Below are positions 42,970-53,926 of a stretch of DNA of 64,000 nt, piece by piece. A program made the position numbers and the translations under genes. The stretch is from Xiphydria camelus (taxonomy: Eukaryota; Arthropoda; Insecta; Hymenoptera; Xiphydriidae). The DNA lies in the NCBI GenBank assembly GCA_963678675.1, contig OY783199.1:10128356-10192355 (forward strand). The letters run 5' to 3'. How positions within the stretch are numbered: position 1 is the stretch's first letter; each line of letters opens with the position of its first letter. A model generated the notes under the pieces. It was not told the DNA's origin. It did not search any database and saw only the letters and a program-made list of their open reading frames with translations.

Positions 42970-45218
42970 CACGGAGAGAAATCGTCAGTACTATTTGCCT
43001 GAAATTCAGGGAAAAAATACCCAACTAGTACGGTAATCGTGTTGCATTTGGTCAGTGAGGTAAAAAATATCATGCATTCAAAGAGTTTTTCATGTTCTCG
43101 AAAGTAAAATATGACCTCTGTATCAAATAAAAAATGTGGTTGGAATAGATGAAAATTATGGCTGAGATAGATTGAAAGTGTCAAATAATGAGAAAGATTT
43201 TACTGTTTTCGGGGTAGAAACTGCTGCACCGGTACGGTAAAATATACTAACCTGTACTGAAATTATTACTAACCTCAAGGATTATTTTTTTCCCACCAAT
43301 TAGAATATAAATTTACCGTTCAATGTGATACTTTTTATTTTACGTTTTTATATTTTTTATTTATCCGTGAGTAAATTTTCTTCACCTTATTAAGTGAAAA
43401 TTAATTATTAAATTAAAAATTGTATGGAAATTTTCATATATTTTGTTCTAATTACTTGTTTAAAATATCGGGAATTGAATTCTTTTCCTGACATTTGAGC
43501 TAAGTGCGTTTATTTGTGACCGTTGCTATCGAGCGTCGCGTCGTTCCGCGTCTTTCGTACCAGTGCAGTGCCGAAAAATTCGCATCACGGAGGAAGTCGC
43601 GGCATTGGGATACGTACCCGCGCTTGCCTGTGCCAGAAATAGCAGTTTATTGCGGCCAGGTAGTAAACGATCGCTGCAAACGACGAGTATTTCTAACTTC
43701 CTTGTTACGCGTTCATTACTAAGGAAAATTCGACAGCTTTTTTAGGAAATATTTCCCGAAAGAACAGTTTATTGATGAATGCGACTGATTGTGAGTTACA
43801 ACGTGATGAATGTGACTGCGACTTGACTTCGGCTCTTCGCCGAAGTAGCTCTTGCGATGGTCGAAGGAGAGAATGACCACCGAGTTGCCCAAGCCGTCCC
43901 TTATTCCGAGCCGATCACCGTGCGTTCTCAGGTAGCGTCGCGTCGGTGTCCTGTTAGTCGGACGATCGGTATGGTCGTCCGTACGTTATCGAGGATGTTC
44001 CGTTAACGGCCCGCAGACCCTAGGTTTTCTCCGTCAAATCGTTCCTCACACTTTTCTGCTCAGAAGAACAAATGACATACAAAATTAAATAGATTTAAAT
44101 TTTTCAATGAAAATCTTATCTGCTGAGACTCTATGTATTGTAAGCTATATTCGACGCGGTAGACTCGACGCGGCTGCACGATAAGTCCTGAAGCAATCCT
44201 CGATGAGACTCGAATCACGATCCGATATGCACGCTGGTTGTCGATCGAATGGCTTCCTTTGATTGCCTGGAGGAGCATAAGACCCCCTTACTCCTTCATC
44301 CTGGGCCTGCAATGGAAAGCCCCGTTGCCTTGACGTCATTATGGGGGAAACTGCCCGCTTCCACCTGGCTTCGTGAATCACCCTTGCTTGACGCGACCAC
44401 TCCTAACGGCGCCTTGAAATATTTCAGTATAGAATTTTTTTGCATGAATTTCCCCAATTTTTCTTCTAGTCTTCTCTTCTTATTTATAACGAAAAAGAAA
44501 TCACCAGAATTTCCCATCAAATACTCCTGATAATGGACAAAAATGGTGAGACTTCTCCGTATATCAGGCAAAAAATATGATTAAAAAATCTACTAACATT
44601 TTCCCATAAATCTTCTAAATAAAATCACTTACCTCAAAAGCCGCTTTCACCAGACAGTAATTCATCTTTTTAAATAATTGTTTTTTTTATAAATGTATTA
44701 GTTTAAGCACTTTATTTTTTCTGGAACAACTCGCACTGGTTCTAATGGCCACAACTCACAACGTGCGTCGACTTCTGACGATCGGCCGAAAACGGCCGAA
44801 CTGACGCGAACTGACGCGAACTGACGCTCACGTGATCGCCTTTATAGATGTCATTGGTAGAATCTATCTACCCGGATAGGTAAAAATTCCGTTACTCTAG
44901 GGTAATTGTGCAGTAACGTAATGATAAAAATTAAGGCGCACAACTTGTTACAATTTAAGGGCCGAATGATAATTTTTGCTGCTATTATACGATAACATTT
45001 ATTAACGGAGGGATACTTTCTATATTGTGCAGGCATAAAAATTCCTGTTCTGGTAAAATTGTAGAGTTGGAACGGTAAAAATTCTGGAACGTTCGTCAAA
45101 ATATATCGGTTGATTGTTAATTCCTGACCAGCGCCTCTACAAAATTAACCGTAAAACACCGAATGCTACACGCTTACCCTACTATTTAGGTAATTTTTAC
45201 CGAAAATTTCTCTCCGTG
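42970..45218. mobile_element. 2.25-kb element, TIR CACGGAGAGAAAT, TSD TA
   Basis: TA lies at 42968-42969 and 45219-45220. The terminus CACGGAGAGAAAT is present at both ends in inverted orientation. The inverted arm at 48900-48925 gives the empty site (GCAATTTTTACGAGACTC, read on the minus strand). The interior has no recognisable transposase. Frames at 43504-43745 and 44249-44571 are unrecognised. Confidence 0.85.
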
Positions 45219-47121
45219 TACGAGACTTTAGATCTGTAATATATTGAATATAGTCGAAAACGTGCACATTTCTTGTACTCCTAGAGACACAAAGGATACT
45301 ACAAGAATTATCACATTGTTTTGTACTCTAGCGAGCTCTGATATCTATTATATGATCTGTTGCGGATGATTAGCATGAAAAATTTGAATCAACTGTCTGA
45401 TCGTGCATGCAGAGATAATCAAGGAGTAATATATATTTTAAAAATCGTTGTGTTTATAACAAGCTAAAATATAATTAAGTGACAAAGATGAAATCGATAT
45501 TATTCGAAAATAAATCGAAACGCGCCTGATTGATTAATGAGAACATTCCGACTAATGTCTACTCACAATGGTGCATGCAGAGAGAATTCGATATTTCAAT
45601 AATATTTTTCTACAACTGAAATGTCATCGGTATTTTAATATATGTTTTATTGATACTCTTCTTAAAATTTAAGAAACGCTTTATACGCCTCAAATAGATT
45701 TTTTCAATTTAAATTTATTTATTAAACGCGTGTATACAATCGCATGGCAGTTGTGCCAGCATCCAAGCAATAACCGTGTGGTAATTTATTCAGATCGAAC
45801 CCCAGCCCGCTTAATAGGAAAAAAGAGATAACCTATCTCTCTCTTAGACTTTCTTCTCTTCATACACATACGCGTATTCAAACATAAATATAAACCTGTG
45901 AAATCAGATTATGTTACATTATACTCCCCGTGATTACAACTTTTACAGCTCGGCTCAATTAACCTATATGCCGAAAGAAATAATTGAGAGGAACAACTCG
46001 CCGCGCTAAACGGTTCCTCGAAATCTAAAGGTGTGTATCGACTTTGCGAGGATGGCTCGCGAGGCCGCCGCGCGAGGCGTGCCTACGAGGCGAGGCTGCC
46101 TCTACCCGAGCAGCCTCGGTGCGATCCGGCGTGCTGTCGGTTTTTGGCGATGCTCAAAGGCGTCTCGTCCCAAACTGCATGCTTCGTGTAAACACTAAAT
46201 CATCTCGGCTCATACTCGGCAAACGGTATATTTCGGCGAAAGCGGCAAACGCGCTTGGAATCCCGCACCTTTCTCGGAAATTTTAATCGATGCCGCTATA
46301 CGTGGAATACTAAATCCGTCTTGTAAATTAGAGAATGACGAATTCAATAGATGACCAATCGGGGAGACCTGATCCCTGACTCATAAAGCGATCCGGTGGA
46401 CACCTGGCCTTATTGTTCGAGGTCCGCTCGAGCATTGTTCGAGGTCCGCCCGATCGTCGTTCGATATCGGGTCGAGCGTTCGATCCTCATTCGGCGCTAC
46501 TCCGAGCTCTTCCGATCTATACCGATCTACACCGATCTACACCGATCTACACCGATCAATGTTTACTTAATTCAATTGGACCATCGATTTTGAGACAGAG
46601 CGTGAGATTTCGTGAATTAATTGTAGCACAGGCATTGCAGAAACGGCTCGCGACGATCCGTACGGTCATTGCCTTCCGAGAAAGGTCTGACCGTGGCATT
46701 CGCGGACTAGGTTCGCCGAATTAGACCGCTTTTACCTGGCAAGACCAACTGTATCTTTCCCGAGATATTTCCAATTGTGATTTTATCAAACGGTACGAAC
46801 CGAGGGTCGAAGTTCGTCTATGTTGAGACGGAACTACGTACAGTAAAACCTCGTTTATTGCAAGCCCCTCGAATCGTATGCCTCTCGTTTATCGCAACTC
46901 GAGAGAAGCTCCCACTCCGCTTCTCGACTCAAGGCGATTTCGCACTGGTCGCTCGTGATTGGCCACCGTGCGCAGTGAAAGTCGAAAGGGTTGCAACTAC
47001 CATGCGCAGTGGGAGACGAAGGGATTGCAATAAACGAGACTTCTGCCTTGCAATAAGTGAGATTTGCGATAAACGTGTCTCTGGGAGTACAAGAAATGTG
47101 CACATTTTCGACTATACTCAA
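45219..47121. other. Spacer within inverted duplication, no supported gene
   Basis: Contains a 10-bp minisatellite (CCGATCTACA, about four copies at 46516-46557) and a repeated TTGTTCGAGGTCCGC at about 46414 and 46436. Frames at 46044-47139 are Arg-rich and lack motifs. Confidence 0.4.
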
Positions 47122-48894
47122 CCCGGGTCGAATTTTTAGTCCTGGGAAGTCATGGGAAGTCCTTGTAACTCCTATTCATATTGAAGGCCTGAGTTGTCCT
47201 CTAAAGTCCTAGTTATGGTCCTAAGCAGAGCTTCCCAGGTTTAAAAAGGACTAATGTAAGACCTAGGAAGGCCTAGTTTGACCTGCGCAGGTCGACTTTT
47301 TCGGCCTGGGAAGTCCTGGGAAGTCCTAGTACAAGGACTTCCTAGGACTTCCCAGGTCGAAAAACTCGACCCGGGTATATATAACCCCTACTCTAAATTT
47401 TCCGTGCGATAATTGTTGATTTTTATATTATATATAGAACAAAATCTTTTTCAAAAATGGTCTGAGTGAGTGAGTTCGTCATTTCGACCCGGAGTCGGCC
47501 TGTGGACTCGTCAGTAAAACTAAGCTGATTCCTGCCTTAGAAGCTCTGTGGTCCTCTTAGGTATTATAGTATTCTACCGCTGTTTTACTACCGAGAGCCG
47601 AGAGGGTCGGCGCCATCTGGCGTCAGGCCGCCACAGCGTGACGGGTCGCTACAGAGCTTTTAGGTTTGTTCTTGCAAGAGTCAGAGACTGTCTAAAACGG
47701 TTAGGAGCATGTGCATTACGGTTCTACGAACGTATAGAATCGTAATGCGCATGCTCCTGACCGTTTTAGACAATCTCTGGCTATTGCAGGAACAAACCTA
47801 TAGATGAGCGAGGAGACATAGCACGTGTTAGGACTTTACAGGTCTTCTTACACTTCACCAGGTCTACTCAGTTTTAACCCTTTCGCTTCGGCAGTCCAGT
47901 CCGCCGAAGTGCCATCACTGAACGGAAGCACACGCCAGAAATGTGCACAGTGCGCGTGGTTTTTATATATACGTTTTCAGAGTCTTAAGTGTCAACTGTG
48001 CTTCAAACAATAATTGCTCTAATATGACACATATAGCTCACATTTTTAATATGAAAAACCTTATACAAAACTATATTAGTTATTCTAAAAACACTAGACC
48101 AATTACAGTTAACATATTTTTAGATATTTACATATTTATAAGACTTTACGATTAAACGTTTAATCTATTATGTGAATAAAATTAACAAAAAATATTTTGT
48201 CGATAACGAATAATTTATTACCGACTACAGATGGTACTTGTATACACATCATATGGATGCCGGATGTATCCATAATTGGATAATTCTTTCTATTTTATAA
48301 TATAAATAAAACATTATTGTTATCAAGTACATTGATTCTCTATCTGTCACGTACAATTTTCTCTTGAGTACTAGATGTTCGCTCAAAACTAATAAATTAA
48401 TTAAAACAACGGTAATAAAATAAAAATCTTTTTGATCAATGTAACTTGGAAGACAATACAAGTTTCAGTAGGGACGTTATTTTCCACCTTTTTAATTATA
48501 TCATATTATCACAAGACTAAACTTCTAAATATAATAAAAAATTTATTCCAAATGTTTTTTATTCACTGTTAATCTACTAAACCGTTATGTGGATAAATAT
48601 GTAAATCAAACGGAAATGGTGGAAGAAGCGGAACATACGAATAGTTAATTTAACTTCATTCAAGACAAATAAGAATAAATAAGAACATGTGAGCGAATAT
48701 CAGAATACATCAGACTTTGGAAGGCCACTTCAGGACGTATTTATAGATGCAGGACAATTTAGGACAACTTAGGTCTTACTAGGCTACTTTAGGTTTTGCC
48801 AGGCCGTACCAGGCCTTCCCAGGACTTCCCAGGTCAGATACTCGACCTGGGCAGGATTTTCTAGGACTTCCCAGGACTAAAAACTCGACCCGGG
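47122..48894. mobile_element. 1.77-kb element, TIR CCCGGGTCGA
   Basis: The left CCCGGGTCGAATTTTTAGTC and right (reverse complement) CCCGGGTCGAGTTTTTAGTC share CCTGGGAAGTC further in. The inverted arm at 45235-45255 shows the uninterrupted sequence and implies a 2-bp duplication (AA). The first 254 bp (47122-47375) are themselves a palindrome with the same ends, so it is nested or compound. No transposase was seen. Confidence 0.7.
47663..47798. mobile_element. 136-bp palindromic MITE, TSD TA
   Basis: GGTTTGTTCTTGCAAGAGTC pairs with the right end GCAGGAACAAACC, with ACTGTCTAAAACGGTTAGGA inside. TA is at 47661-47662 and 47799-47800. It lies inside the 47122-48894 element. Confidence 0.75.
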
Positions 48895-49405
48895 AATATA
48901 TTACAGATCTAAAGAGTCTCGTAAAAATTGCTTACGAAGACGTTACGCTTGAACTTTCGGAAAAGAGATGCGCCTCTTTTTTAAACTTTATAAAACAAAA
49001 ATATCGTAAACGTATCAGAATGGCTGACCTCTCCACCTTAACTTTCAGCAACTATTCGGTTTCCTTAACTCCACATCGTACAGCTCCATGTCAATAGTAC
49101 GGTACCAAAATACCTCACTTCTTTTCCTTTTTTATACCGAATCATGATACTCACTATACAAGCACCATCGGTCATCGCCTGGATTCGACACTCCTACTTT
49201 CGACGCTGCTTATTGTAGATGCTTCATACGGTGCACATTAAAGCGTGCACCGAAGGGAATAACGCGCCGAGCTCTGTCCGCACCTACCTTCCAGGAAAGC
49301 GCGAACCCGCGTTATTAACCATCAGCGCATTTGCCGAAACAAACACTTTCCTTGAAGGCAGGATCAGCGTTAGATGGTTGAAATATTCGATCGGTACGCT
49401 ACTAA

Positions 49406-49531
49406 AGGCCGGTTTTACCAACAGGTATAAACGCGGTATAGCGCTATACTGAGAATAACCATAAGGCTTATTGCTGGTTATTCTCAGTATAGCGCTATAC
49501 CGCGTTTATACCGTGTTGGTAAAACCGGCCC
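49406..49531. mobile_element. 126-bp palindromic MITE, second copy, TSD TAA
   Basis: Reverse-oriented copy of 3651-3776, flanked by TAA at 49403-49405 and 49532-49534. Confidence 0.9.
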
Positions 49532-49587
49532 TAAGCCTACGACCGGAATATTCGGAGTCCCGTCGCTCGGTGCGACGGAACAATATG

Positions 49588-52065
49588 TATGAAAACTCTA
49601 CAGAGTTCAACTCTACATGTCGTAATTCTACATAAGTATTTTGGATGGGTGTTCAACTCTACATGTCCCAACTCTACATACGGTCGAGCGCGTCAACTCT
49701 ACAGGATAAAAGTGTAAGTTGGAGCAACTCTACATATCGCACCCAATTTCTATATTAACACGGCACAAAGCCGTCGCGACGTTGTTACCCCCCCCCCGGG
49801 CTAAAAACCCCTGGATCCCCGCTCTAATTTAACCTAACCTGACCTAAGATAGACCCCCCCCCCCTAGATAGCCCTAAATAGACAGTTAGTCTTTCTTACC
49901 TTTAACTGACCTTCATTACGAAGGAGCGGCCCTAAATAAGTTTTACAGCCTATATACTTTTATTCTGTAGAGTTTGCGCGCTCGGCCGTATGTAGAGTTG
50001 CGATATGAGGCGGTAAAAGGCAAAGTGGTGTAAGTCACTTCGTGCCATTTTAAAATAATGGCGAAAACTGTTATCCACATAATCAAATGTGTTAGCTAGA
50101 ATACAGGGTCTTCACGTATGTTGTACACATAGGACGATATGGTACGTAGCGATTTGTAGACTCTAGGTTGTACGCTATTGGTCGGAGACGCAAGGACGCC
50201 GAACGATTGGCTCTGTCTATCGCCGGCAGACGTCAATCGTCGCGACAGAAGTTCCCTAGGGCGTAGGCACCTAGCAGATGAGAAAGTTGGCGGTTGACAC
50301 ATACGTTTGTTTACAAAGTGGAATTTTGCAGAGTATTGTATTTTTTGGAAATAAAACGTGGTTTTCGAAGTTAATAAAATATTTCTATTCCCGAAACGAT
50401 TTCCTTCGCGTTTATTTTGAACCTCGGACGCGCTTATTGATAAAAAGTAAAAATACAGTTAAATCGGAGTAATGAAAGAAGGGTGATAAATCTTACGATA
50501 AATGTAAAATAATTAATGAGTTGTAGAGACAAGTGAACCGACGTGGAAAATTACAGTAACCAGGCAGCTCTCAGGATTCTTGGGTAGGGTAAGTGTAACG
50601 ATAAATCGAGAGGAATAACAAAAATGAATTAATTTGGAGTCATTCAATTTCAGGCACACTTGCGAAACGCAAAGTCATTCCCCATGGTCCTGGTTATCGA
50701 TGCTTGCTGAAATATTCAATATCGTTGGTTAGCGGATGGTAATGTGAGTCGCACTGGTAAATAAATATCTGCACTCTACATTCTTTTTCTGTATGAATAA
50801 TACCTTACGTTTCATTTATTTCTAACTCGTGAGCGGCACACCAATCGTCCTTCGTCTTTGGCACATTTCTCCGTGGAGGCTGATGCACATCGTCGAACTC
50901 TTCCGTCATCCATTCGTTTAGCGTCGTCTTGCTTCGTCCATAGTCGAAGTGATTTCCATGAAGAATTCATCACTTTCTCTAATTCTACGAATAATTTTTG
51001 TAATATTATTGCCTTTTTAAAGTACCTATAAAGAAATTGAATGACTCTAAAACAATTCATTTTTGTTATTCCTCTCGATTTATCATTACACTTACCCTAC
51101 CCAAAAATCTTGAGAACTGCCTGGTAACTTTACAGTAATCTTTTACGTCGGTTCACTTGTCTTTACAACTCGTTAATTATTATTTTACATTTATCGTCAG
51201 ATTTATCAGCCTTCCTTCATTTCTCCGATTTAACTGTATTTTTATAATACTTTTTATTGATAAGCGCGTCCGAGGTTCGAAATAAACGCGAAGGAAATCG
51301 TTTCGCTAATGGAAATATTTTATTAACTTTGAAAACCACGTTTTATATCCAAAAAATACAATTACTCTGAAAATTTCCACTTTGTAAAGAAACGTATGTG
51401 TCAACCGCCATACTTTCTCGTCTGCTAGGTGCCTACGCCCTAGGGAACTTCTGTCGCAACGATTGACGTCTGCCGGCGATAGACAGAGCCAATCGTTCGG
51501 CGTTCTTGCGTCTCCGACCAATAGCGTACAACCTAGAGTCTACAAATCGCTACGTACCATATCGTCCTATGTATACAACATACGTGGAGACCCTGTAGTG
51601 GTGTAAGTTATAACTTCGGCAACATTTCTATTAAATTCTTCTATTTCTTGGAATTACTTACACCACTTTGCCTTTTACCGCCTCATATATACAGTTGCTC
51701 CAGCCTGCATTTTTATCATGTAGAGTTGACTCCCTCAAACATATGTAGAGTTGGGATATGTAGAGTTGGTCCAGCCTACATTTTTTTATGTAGAGTTGAC
51801 GCGTTCGACCGTATGTAGAGTCGAGACATGTAGAGTTGCTCCAGCTTGCACTTTTATTCTGTAGAGTTGATCCGCTCCCGATCGTGTGTAGAGTTTGAAC
51901 ATGTAGAGTTGGTCCAACCTGCATTTTTATTCCGTAGTTGATGCGCTACGCACCACATAATGTGTTGAGATATGTAGAGTTGAACCACCCTAAAATATTT
52001 ATGTAAAGTTGCGACATACAGAGTTGAACTCTATAGAGTTTTCATATTTAGAATTGGTTTCTATA
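49588..52065. mobile_element. Element with inverted TGTAGAGTTG arrays
   Basis: The outer end TATGAAAACTCTACAGAGTT is mirrored by AACTCTATAGAGTTTTCATA at about 52036-52055. CAACTCTACAT motifs cluster at 49605-49740 and, inverted, at 51720-52040. GTAAAAGGCAAAGTGGTGTA (50013) is mirrored near 51650-51670. A second element (50104-51595) is inserted in the middle. Poly-C runs occur at 49785 and 49855. Confidence 0.7.
50104..51595. mobile_element. 1.49-kb foldback, TSD TA, nested
   Basis: TIRs CAGGGTCTTCACGTATGTTG and CAGGGTCTCCACGTATGTTG (reverse complement). TA is at 50102-50103 and 51596-51597. The arms of about 500 bp pair (GCCGAACGATTGGCTCTGTC; TAGGGCGTAGGCACCTAGCA). The loop of about 450 bp has an unrecognised 82-codon minus frame (50812-51060). 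Confidence 0.88.
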
Positions 52066-52139
52066 GAGTTGACCCACTCCCGTTTTTCTCCGAGGGTGCG
52101 ACGCTACGGGGCCCATGCTTTCGTCGTCGACTCGGAGGA

Positions 52140-52720
52140 ACACGAGGGATGCGGCGGGGGCCTATTTCGAAAGACTTATTCCGAAATTCATCTCAGTTCG
52201 CCATCAGCACTCTCAACAATATTAACAGCGTTTTGAAATGATGCACTCTGCACTGCAATAGCTTCAATGACGTCATGGCTACGTCATCATTTCTCGCTGC
52301 AGACATTGCGGCTGAAGGCCTATTCCAAAATTCAATTCAGTTTACTGTCAGCACTGCCAATAGCGTCAAAAGCATTCTAAAATGTTACGCTGTGCACTGT
52401 AATAGCTTTCATGACGTCGTCACCACGTCGTCGTTCTTTCGCTGCGACTACCGCGACTGAAGAGGAGAGGCAGCCGAAGTTAATTCAAGATAACTGCGTC
52501 CAGTACTACCGGTCAAATGGACCGCTGCTGCGTGACGTCATAAAGCGCAGTAGGTACTGTCAAGCAGTCGTTGTAAGTTTCGGAATAGGTCCTGAGGAAG
52601 TGAGGTAGCTGCAGTTAATTCGAGACGACAGTCTATTCGCGACAGTAAAACGGAACGCTACTGCGTGACGTCATGAAGTGCAGCACTACCAAGCAGCCGC
52701 AATGAGTTTTGGAATATTAT
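52140..52720. repeat. Direct and inverted repeats with TGACGTCA motifs
   Basis: Two direct copies of a unit of about 130 bp (GGCCTATT.C...CAGCACT; start about 52160 and 52317) are followed by two inverted ones (from about 52490 and 52610). Each copy carries GTGACGTCAT or ATGACGTC.T text. Confidence 0.65.
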
Positions 52721-52754
52721 GCCTTTCGTCGGCTTGTTTCGAGTCTATAGAGTC

Positions 52755-53105
52755 TAAACTTGCAACATAGCAAATATAGTGTATACGAGTACAGTTTTGT
52801 GGAAGTATAGATGATGAGCGGCATCGTTGATTGGTCGTGATGGGTAGGAGAGATTAAGTAGGTAATGGGTAACTGTAATGATGAAACTCTTAAACTCAGG
52901 AAGGGATGACTGATTCTTACCAAATTTCACTCTAATTTTAGTTAAAATCAGGAGTACCTACCTCAGTTTAAGAGATTCATCGTTACATTTTCCGATCCTG
53001 CTTAACCTCTCCTACCCACTACAACCAATCAACAATGACGCTCATCGTCTATACTTCTAAAAAATCGTCTACGTTATATTTGCTATGTTGCAGATCCAAG
53101 TCTGC
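52755..53105. mobile_element. Foldback, about 350 bp
   Basis: TTGCAACATAGCAAATATA on the left pairs with TATATTTGCTATGTTGCAG on the right, and GGGTAGGAGAGATTAAG with its near complement. No TSD was defined. Confidence 0.7.
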
Positions 53106-53926
53106 ACCTTGTAGAGGTGGAACTGCCTCCACTCATCCTTCCCCTCCGCGCGATCGTCGTTGCGGAAAAAAAATGCCAGGTAAACTCTCTTCCCTAGTCC
53201 TCTCACAAGTAGGTAGGTACATAATATATCCGATATCTGTACACCGTCCACTCTTCGCGCGCTCGAATATTAATGAACCTCAGAATGCAATTATTTCGAG
53301 GAAGCCGTTTTAATATTCACCGAGGATAACGCATTTTTAATCATTGCCGCGCGAAGTCTACCCGCTATGGCGGCGGGGGTGGGCCGGTGGGTAAAGTCGC
53401 GCAAGACTTTGGTCGGGGGTTAATTAAGTAGGTCGTGTGCCCGGGTCGCGGTTCCTGCGGTGAATGTGCCTCGCGCGGACGCGGTGGTACGGGGACCCGC
53501 GAGGAGTAGAGGGGCGTATTCCGTTGTCATCGAATATCTTAGGAGTCGCGACTTTGGCTGTTACTGCGTGACGTGCGATTTGACGAGAGAGGGGAAAATT
53601 GCGCAGTGATTTCAAAGGCTGGTGGAGAACTTCGCGAAATTTCGAGATTTTTGCGCCGAGTAGGTTGCGCTACGAGTATTTCATCGCTGAGTTATAATGC
53701 TTTACTTTTGCCGCGTACATGTAATTTGCGCAGGGCGAAGTAATTTTAGGCACCTGCCGGACGAATCATTTTTTAGAGCACGGGGTTTTCTTCGTTTCAT
53801 TTTGGTCCTTTGAATTATACTTTCGACGTTAATTTAAAAGGTTTAACAAATATGATAATCATTTTAAAAATGATACCTATTGCACCGGTTCTACCGATTA
53901 TTTTTTCAGTACATATTACCCCCACA
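53106..53926. other. Spacer, no gene recognised
   Basis: GC-rich around 53350-53620, AT-rich after. Short frames lack motifs. Confidence 0.45.

Larger units (their letters stand above)
42722..49172. repeat. Pair of long inverted arms, about 6.4 kb apart
   Basis: 42722-42965 (GCTTGTATAGTGAGTATCAT ... ATCTCTTTTCCGAAAGTTCA) is the inverted copy of 48912-49172. Inward the match continues past the 42970-45218 insertion: 45219-45290 pairs with 48900-48912 and then with 47050-47121. It is therefore an ancient foldback or inverted duplication interrupted by two later elements. No transposase was seen inside. Confidence 0.75.

Noticed and set aside
42175..44060. Possible LTR pair
   Set aside because: A loose match of GTCGAAGGAGA text at about 42500 and 43857, but no paired LTR ends, primer-binding site, polypurine tract or gag-pol remnant.
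43504..44571. Short ORFs inside the 2.25-kb CACGGAGAGAAAT element as a transposase
   Set aside because: None has an HTH or DDE-type motif, and frames on opposite strands overlap.
49820..49870. Telomere-like AACCTAACCTGACCTAAG
   Set aside because: Only two or three imperfect CCTAA-like units amid C-runs; not a telomeric array.
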